Assembly: GCA_964470285.1 (NCBI GenBank)
Contig: CAYYBZ010000008.1
Coordinates: forward strand, 1 to 20,150
Length of the DNA stretch: 20,150 nucleotides
Direction of reading: 5' to 3'
From: CAYYBZ01 sp964470285 [NCBI: uncultured Oligoflexia bacterium]
GTDB lineage: Bacteria; Bdellovibrionota_G; CAYYBZ01
The position numbers were made by a program, and so were the translations under genes. Below are positions 15,802 through 20,150 of the stretch, piece after piece (the stretch's first letter is position 1; each line of letters opens with the position of its first letter). The notes under the pieces were generated by a model. The model did no database searches and was not told the origin of the DNA. It worked only from the letters and a program-made list of their open reading frames with translations.

Positions 15802-17592
15802 TTAAAACAGCCATCTTTTAAATCTTATTTTATGGTCGTTGGAGAACCATGATATTACTCCGAAACCATCCTCATTGAAAACTGCTCTAGGACTTCCCAT
15901 GTTAAGCTTTTCCCATGTGTCATCATTTGGAGAATTACCGGATGAAAATGCCGGGTATCTCCCAAAAGTATTATCTGCAGTTTTGTATAATATCTTAAAA
16001 CCTTCCGATGAATAAAAAGGGTCATCTGAGGAATATAAAGTAATGAACACATCTTTGCGTGAATTTAGTTGAATCGGTTGCATATTGTTAAATGGATTGT
16101 CCCCAGGGTCATGGCCGATAACCGGAAAAAGTGTAAGTGGAAGCTCTCCGTTTTCATTTTGAAAGGCATTAAGGCTGATGGATGTTCCTTTAATACTTGA
16201 ATATGTTGTTTCAGTATTTTCGTAAACAGCAAAAACATCAAAATCAAAATCAAAGTCAACTGAGTCATTACCTCCGAAAACACTTTCTGCTTCAGTGTTA
16301 ATTGTTTTCTCTCCAAGAAAAGAAAAACTATACTGATCTGATGAATCTGGCCCGGTTATTTCATAGAGTGTCCCAACTATCCGATGCGGGTTATTGTTTG
16401 TATTTTTGTAAGTAAAAGCAATTATATGAATTTGATCGTAAATAAATATTTTAGGAGATTTACATGTTTCTCCTGATTCTGTAACTGAGCAAAATATTTC
16501 ATCGTTTGATGCCGGGTTAAAGTCTTGATCAAATATCCTGAATTTAGCTATTTTCTTTTCTGATTCATTCCATGAGATTATAAACCCTTCTCGAAATTCT
16601 TTAATACAAGGTGAATTAACAGTTATATCAGTCGGTTCCAGTACGGTTAATAAACCCGTAACTGAAGTATAGGGTGGTTCAAAGACTGCTACTTGTATGG
16701 AATTATCTGATTTAGCAAATGGAATATACAGGATATCATTTTTAAATAAAATGTTTTCATTAATAATTTCAGGAATATTTTTGATTTCGTTTGTTAAAAA
16801 GGGAAGAGTCGGCTCTGACAAGAAATTGCCGTTATAGTCAAAAAAACTCAATTTTAAATATATATCCTTTACAACGGAAAAGTTGACTATATATTGTTCA
16901 GTGTCGAACCAGCAAAAAGCTATTGTCCCGCTTGAACTTACGCCTAAGGCATGATAAAAGCTAGTCAGTTTATTTAGAGAGTCTTGTGAAATTGTCTGAA
17001 TTTCTATAAAGTTGTTCAGGTCAAGATTAGTATTTTGATCTAAATCAACTCCATGAATAACCTCCCCGGGGAATGAAGAGTCAGGTTGAGTTTTGACGGT
17101 CAGAATAATTTTAATTTCGGACTGATCAATGTCACCGTTTATAGTTACATCTTCAGCTGTAGCTTCGTGCGTTAAAATCCATTTTTCATCCGTGCAGGCT
17201 TCGTCTTCAGGCTCGCAGCAGCTTAAATCGGTTTTCCGGCACGTATAGGCCTTTGAGTTGATTGTCAGGTTATTTGAAAAGGGTAAATCGGGCGGATCAA
17301 ATTCGGCCGAGAAGTTCCCGTCTGAGGACAATTTAGTCATAGTTACGTCAACGGTCTCACCGTCCGTTGATGTGCCGGTAATTGTTAGTATGATTCTATC
17401 TATGAATGCCGGAACGTAAGAATCGGCAGCACCCGTCGGTTTATTCAGGGAAGTTTGAGAAGGCGATCTTTTGCCGGGAAATTTTGTATAAATTTTTAAA
17501 CTTGTCTGATGAGAATATTGATTTAGAGAGCAGTGAATCAAAAAAATTGTCAAAAAAACGGTTATTGCAATAAAAAGTTTTGTTGAACGCAT
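15802..17592 (-). CDS. Large predicted lipoprotein with possible beta-rich repeat architecture
   Basis: A 596-residue secreted protein not assigned to a family. A hydrophobic signal (residues 6-20) ends in LIHC, a lipobox-like site with an unusual histidine before C21. Residues 60-170 look like an Ig-like or beta-sandwich unit (FIDRIILTITGTSTDGETVDV) and hold a cysteine cluster (C118, C125, C126, C133). The rest alternates short beta-type segments with loops such as GFIISWNESEKKIAKFRIFD, compatible with a beta-propeller, but this is a guess. An acidic FDFDFDV run is encoded by a hexamer repeat. The ATG at 17592 is preferred to one 57 bases further upstream, because it starts the signal peptide, follows GAGAGG and avoids overlap with the TonB-like gene, whose stop is 20 bases upstream. 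The two form a likely operon. Confidence 0.75.
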   Translation of the reverse strand: MRSTKLFIAITVFLTIFLIHCSLNQYSHQTSLKIYTKFPGKRSPSQTSLNKPTGAADSYVPAFIDRIILTITGTSTDGETVDVTMTKLSSDGNFSAEFDPPDLPFSNNLTINSKAYTCRKTDLSCCEPEDEACTDEKWILTHEATAEDVTINGDIDQSEIKIILTVKTQPDSSFPGEVIHGVDLDQNTNLDLNNFIEIQTISQDSLNKLTSFYHALGVSSSGTIAFCWFDTEQYIVNFSVVKDIYLKLSFFDYNGNFLSEPTLPFLTNEIKNIPEIINENILFKNDILYIPFAKSDNSIQVAVFEPPYTSVTGLLTVLEPTDITVNSPCIKEFREGFIISWNESEKKIAKFRIFDQDFNPASNDEIFCSVTESGETCKSPKIFIYDQIHIIAFTYKNTNNNPHRIVGTLYEITGPDSSDQYSFSFLGEKTINTEAESVFGGNDSVDFDFDFDVFAVYENTETTYSSIKGTSISLNAFQNENGELPLTLFPVIGHDPGDNPFNNMQPIQLNSRKDVFITLYSSDDPFYSSEGFKILYKTADNTFGRYPAFSSGNSPNDDTWEKLNMGSPRAVFNEDGFGVISWFSNDHKIRFKRWLF

Positions 17593-17612
17593 TATAGTTT
17601 GCCTCTCTTTAC

Positions 17613-18500
17613 TTAAAAACCTCCCCTGAATGTTATTATAAAATTCCACTTAGGGATATAAATTTTTCCGTCAGGTGCGGCAAGACCTTTGGGCGGATTT
17701 AAAAAAGGTGCGCTTTCTCTGACCGTTCTGAAGGCTTCTTCGTCAAGCTCCTTGTATCCGGATGATTTTTCAAGCCTGACTGAGTAAAGGGAGCCGTCAG
17801 AATTAAGCACTATGTTTAAGGCGGTTACCAGTAAATCCTTGCTAAGAGGTCTGTATTTGTCAATTGACGCTCTGGGGTCCCAGATAGCCTCCATCTGTCT
17901 TTTTATTCTTACATAAAATCCGGAATATGCAAAACCCCATGTGTTGAGAAGAGTGGCGTTGCCCATCTCTACGCCGGGCAGATAATTGTTAGGTGCTACG
18001 GTAAAATATCTTGAAAGCTGTTCATGAGACGGGAAGAGATTGAGTTCTTTGTCCCGATTTGAATCCTTTCTTTGTCCTTTTGACAGACCGGGTTTTTCGT
18101 CTTTTCTTTGAGAGGATTTTTCTTCAAATCTGTTCTCAGAATTATCGGGAAGCATTGTAAACGGGGCGTTCGGATTACGCCCCGTTATAGATGCTTGGGA
18201 TTCCTTATCAACGCTTCTATCCCTGTCGCTTAAAAATCTTGTTTGTTTTGGGGTTTTAGAAGGCAGATTATCCACAAGGTCAACAATTTTACCTTCATTT
18301 CTGTTTAATATATTTTGAGAATCCAAGGGTGAAACAATTTTTATGTCCACCGGCTCTTCAGACGAAAGACCTTTATTGCTTGGATAAACAGGATATTTGT
18401 AAGCAATTAAAATCAAGGTAAAATGCAGAAAAATCGAAAAGATCACAAAGGCTATAAGCAGCTTTTGTGAGTTATCTTCTTTTATTTGAGCAATCTGCAT
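17613..18500 (-). CDS. TonB-like energy transducer / TonB C-terminal domain protein
   Basis: A 295-residue protein with one N-terminal membrane anchor (about 12-34), a long polar, low-complexity periplasmic linker (about 40-160), and a C-terminal TonB-like domain (about 193-293). The domain has YVRIKRQMEAIWDPR, then VLNSDGSLYSVRLEKSSGYKELDEEAFRTVRESAPFLNPPKGL, close to TonB-type proteins of Deltaproteobacteria. Such proteins pass proton-motive force from ExbB/ExbD to outer-membrane partners, but no exbB, exbD or TonB-dependent receptor is here, so a different partner is possible. No Shine-Dalgarno sequence is evident before the ATG. It shares a likely transcript with the large lipoprotein gene, which could encode a partner. 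It is divergent from the PilZ-like gene across 149 bases. Confidence 0.82.
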   Translation of the reverse strand: MQIAQIKEDNSQKLLIAFVIFSIFLHFTLILIAYKYPVYPSNKGLSSEEPVDIKIVSPLDSQNILNRNEGKIVDLVDNLPSKTPKQTRFLSDRDRSVDKESQASITGRNPNAPFTMLPDNSENRFEEKSSQRKDEKPGLSKGQRKDSNRDKELNLFPSHEQLSRYFTVAPNNYLPGVEMGNATLLNTWGFAYSGFYVRIKRQMEAIWDPRASIDKYRPLSKDLLVTALNIVLNSDGSLYSVRLEKSSGYKELDEEAFRTVRESAPFLNPPKGLAAPDGKIYIPKWNFIITFRGGF

Positions 18501-18588
18501 AATTCAACGATTTGGCTTATAACATAATTATTTATAAAATACCGGAATGTATAGTAAAATATTATCGGTAAAAGTTTCAAGTCAATGA

Positions 18589-18617
18589 TTGTCATTTTTA
18601 TGCATGAGTGTTATACT
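18589..18617 (+). promoter_or_regulatory. Candidate sigma-70 promoter of the PilZ-like gene
   Basis: TTGTCA (18589-18594; 5 of 6) is followed after 17 bases by TATACT (18612-18617; 5 of 6), 33 bases before the ATG at 18650. The -35 lies in AATGA-TTG-TCATT (18584-18596), a small inverted repeat. The string TTGTCATTTTTATG (18589-18602) matches TTGTCACTTTTATG at 14932-14945 in 13 of 14 positions. The start of transcription is inferred. Confidence 0.55.
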
Positions 18618-18649
18618 CCAATCTAAGTGCTTAAAATAAAGGGGTTTTT

Positions 18650-19372
18650 ATGGAGGGGAACAGTAAGATAATTCTTGCCCATTCGGAGCTTGATTTCTCC
18701 GATAAATTTGCAGGTGCACTGGAAACCTGCGGATATGAAGTTTCGGTTGTAAAATCTCTGCAGGATGTTGCAAAAAAGATTGAAGCTTCAGGCATTAAAT
18801 ACTCAATGGTGGGTTTTCCTCTGGATCAGGTAAGTCTTTCCGAGGTTAACTTCTTCGATAATTTCATGCAGACCTCGGATCTTGAAACGACCAAACTTTT
18901 CGCGGTTACCTCAAAAAATACACAGTTTTCTCCGGTTGCCCTGCAAAAAATAAAAATTTTGAAACCGAGGGACTTTATTAAGGAATCTTCAAGCGCCGAG
19001 GAAATACTTTTCAGGCTTTCAAATATACTTTTTGAAGAATCGGGTTTAAGAAAGAATTCAAGAAGCCTTTGCAATGCAGTTGTTCACTGCGATTACATGC
19101 AGGATTTCTTCGATGCACAGGCTTTTACAATTTCAAGAGACGGTATTTTCATAAAAACCGACAGGACCTTCCCGCTGGACGCCAAAGTTTTCATGACATT
19201 TTCTCTTCCTGAGAGTAAGAATAATTTTGCAACCATGGGAAACATACTTTATACAATAGGCGAAAAATCCCCCAAGCCCAGAATTTCCCCTCCAGGTTCG
19301 GGAATATTTTTTGTGGATCTTGAGGATGAATCAAGAGATAAAATAGATGATTTTGTAAGACAAAATGCCTAA
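18650..19372 (+). CDS. Degenerate receiver domain fused to a PilZ-like domain
   Basis: A 240-residue soluble protein. Residues about 5-130 follow the pattern of a response-regulator receiver but lack its chemistry: the acidic pair is replaced (IILAHSELD) and the usual phospho-aspartate position reads YSMVGFP, so phosphorylation is unlikely. Residues about 132-238 resemble the PilZ-type domain expanded in Myxococcus, with RKNSR (134-138, the RxxxR motif) and TISRDG (160-165, the [DN]xSxxG motif with T in place of D or N), ending PPGSGIFFVDLEDESRDKIDDFV. PilZ domains often bind cyclic di-GMP; the changed first residue makes binding uncertain. AAGGGG before the ATG is a good ribosome binding site. 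It is transcribed divergently from the TonB-like gene. A partner in motility or surface regulation is inferred, not shown. Confidence 0.8.
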   Translation: MEGNSKIILAHSELDFSDKFAGALETCGYEVSVVKSLQDVAKKIEASGIKYSMVGFPLDQVSLSEVNFFDNFMQTSDLETTKLFAVTSKNTQFSPVALQKIKILKPRDFIKESSSAEEILFRLSNILFEESGLRKNSRSLCNAVVHCDYMQDFFDAQAFTISRDGIFIKTDRTFPLDAKVFMTFSLPESKNNFATMGNILYTIGEKSPKPRISPPGSGIFFVDLEDESRDKIDDFVRQNA

Positions 19373-19385
19373 AACGTCCTAATCT

Positions 19386-19410
19386 TGCATATATGGTTCC
19401 AAAATATGCA
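19386..19410 (+). promoter_or_regulatory. Inverted repeat upstream of the acyl-CoA dehydrogenase gene
   Basis: TGCATAT (19386-19392) and ATATGCA (19404-19410) are perfect reverse complements 11 bases apart. They lie just upstream of the candidate -35 at 19425 and 14 bases after the stop of the PilZ-like gene. The repeat could be an operator for a dimeric regulator of fatty-acid metabolism, or a weak AT-rich terminator (no T run follows). Confidence 0.4.
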
Positions 19411-19424
19411 CAAAACCGCATTTC

Positions 19425-19453
19425 TTGACAAAGAATGGCAATATTCATAATAT
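19425..19453 (+). promoter_or_regulatory. Candidate promoter of the acyl-CoA dehydrogenase gene
   Basis: A perfect -35 TTGACA (19425-19430) and TAATAT (19448-19453; 4 of 6) are separated by 17 bases, 59 bases before the ATG at 19513. An inverted repeat lies directly upstream. The -10 is mediocre, so the call is moderate. Confidence 0.45.
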
Positions 19454-19512
19454 CCCATCCTTAAAATAAAGAATAACATAAGAATCCAAAATATCCTGAA
19501 GGGAGAATTAAT

Positions 19513-20150
19513 ATGTACGGTCTTACCGAAGAACAAATAATGATTAAGGATTTGGCAAGAAAAATAGCCGAGGATATCGCTAAACCGATAAGGGAAGAAT
19601 GTGACAGGGACGGAAGGCATCCGCAGGAAGTTATGGACGCCCTTAAGGAAGCAGGATTGATAGGTTTGTATATACCTGAAACTTACGGCGGAGGCGGACT
19701 CGGTTCCTTTGAAACAGCTTTGGTAATGGAAGAACTTTCAAGAGTGTGCGGGGGAATTGCATTGCCTTTCGGAGCCAGCGCGCTTGGCAGCTATCCTTTA
19801 ATCCTTTTCGGAACAGAAGAGCAGAATAAAAAATACTTAACAAAAGTTGCCAGCGGTGAAACGCTGGCCGCTTTTGCATTAACCGAACCGGAAGCGGGCA
19901 GTGATGCGGGCAACGTAAGAACTACGGCTAAAAAAGACGGAGATCATTACGTTCTTAACGGGGTGAAACAGTGGATAACCAACGGCTCGGTTGCAAAACT
20001 TTATACCGTTATAGCACAAACCGATAAATCAAGGGGCTCCAGAGGATTAAGCGCTTTTGTAGTGGAAGAGGGGACACCCGGCTTTTCATACGGAAATCTT
20101 TCCGACAAAATGGGAATAAGGGCTTCACACACATCGGAGTTAATTTTCGA
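19513..20150 (+). CDS. Acyl-CoA dehydrogenase, 5' part
   Basis: The first 212 residues of a flavoprotein that oxidises acyl-CoA to 2-enoyl-CoA and passes electrons to electron-transfer flavoprotein; the gene runs off the window. The N-terminal helical domain opens with YGLTEEQIMIKDLARKIAEDIAKP and has GLIGLYIPETYGGGGLG. The middle beta domain has FALTEPEAGSDA (121-132) and KQWITNG (152-158), both FAD- or substrate-contacting signatures, and KMGIRASHTSEL (199-210). The catalytic glutamate lies in the missing part, so chain-length preference cannot be read. AAGGGAG (19499-19505) fixes the start. It has its own candidate promoter and follows the PilZ-like gene after 140 bases. Confidence 0.94.
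   Translation, partial: MYGLTEEQIMIKDLARKIAEDIAKPIREECDRDGRHPQEVMDALKEAGLIGLYIPETYGGGGLGSFETALVMEELSRVCGGIALPFGASALGSYPLILFGTEEQNKKYLTKVASGETLAAFALTEPEAGSDAGNVRTTAKKDGDHYVLNGVKQWITNGSVAKLYTVIAQTDKSRGSRGLSAFVVEEGTPGFSYGNLSDKMGIRASHTSELIF

Noticed and set aside
17593-17649. Upstream start of the large lipoprotein, overlapping the TonB-like gene
   Set aside because: It would add 19 residues before the signal peptide; the ATG at 17592 has a ribosome binding site and a clean signal.

Overview
The window looks like a chromosomal segment of an AT-rich Gram-negative bacterium of the former Deltaproteobacteria (Myxococcota, Desulfobacterota or a relative). The indications are: a pilB-pilT-pilC-pilS-pilR order as in Myxococcus and Geobacter, a divIVA plus DUF167 pair, lipoproteins and a TonB-like protein that imply an outer membrane, and a PilZ domain resembling the variant found in many copies in myxobacteria. 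The placement rests on recognising proteins and gene order; no database search was run. No rRNA, tRNA, CRISPR array, insertion sequence or phage gene was seen.

Layout. (1) 1-783: 3' part of ribF (riboflavin kinase / FAD synthetase). (2) 1031-8369: type IV pilus cluster on the + strand: assembly ATPase pilB, retraction ATPase pilT, platform pilC, sensor kinase pilS and the sigma-54 activator pilR. No pilin gene follows pilR. (3) 8504-9290: divIVA overlapping a DUF167 (YggU-like) gene. (4) 9508-14782: one-carbon operon folD-gcvT-gcvH-gcvPA-gcvPB, holding the T, H and split P proteins of the glycine cleavage system next to the enzyme that uses the methylene-tetrahydrofolate they make. (5) 14783-15066: a dense regulatory spacer with a hairpin, two further inverted repeats, a 21-bp-spaced direct repeat and a strong candidate sigma-54 promoter. 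(6) 15067-15786: a small cysteine-rich lipoprotein of unknown function, converging on a - strand pair (15802-18500) made of a TonB-like protein and a large predicted lipoprotein. (7) 18650-19372: a degenerate receiver domain fused to a PilZ-like domain, divergent from the TonB-like gene. (8) 19513 to the end: 5' part of an acyl-CoA dehydrogenase.

How the parts may connect. Two proteins carry domains tied to cyclic di-GMP: PilB has a double 24-residue MshEN motif with the canonical 5-residue spacer, and the 18650 gene has a PilZ-like domain. PilR is a complete sigma-54 activator with its GAFTGA loop, and the best sigma-54 promoter in the window lies just upstream of the unknown cysteine-rich lipoprotein. 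TTGTCA elements occur upstream of pilB, that lipoprotein and the PilZ-like gene. A PilS/PilR circuit reaching the lipoprotein is therefore a testable hypothesis, not a demonstrated fact.

The remaining genes are ordinary housekeeping functions. The least explained stretch is 14783-18500.
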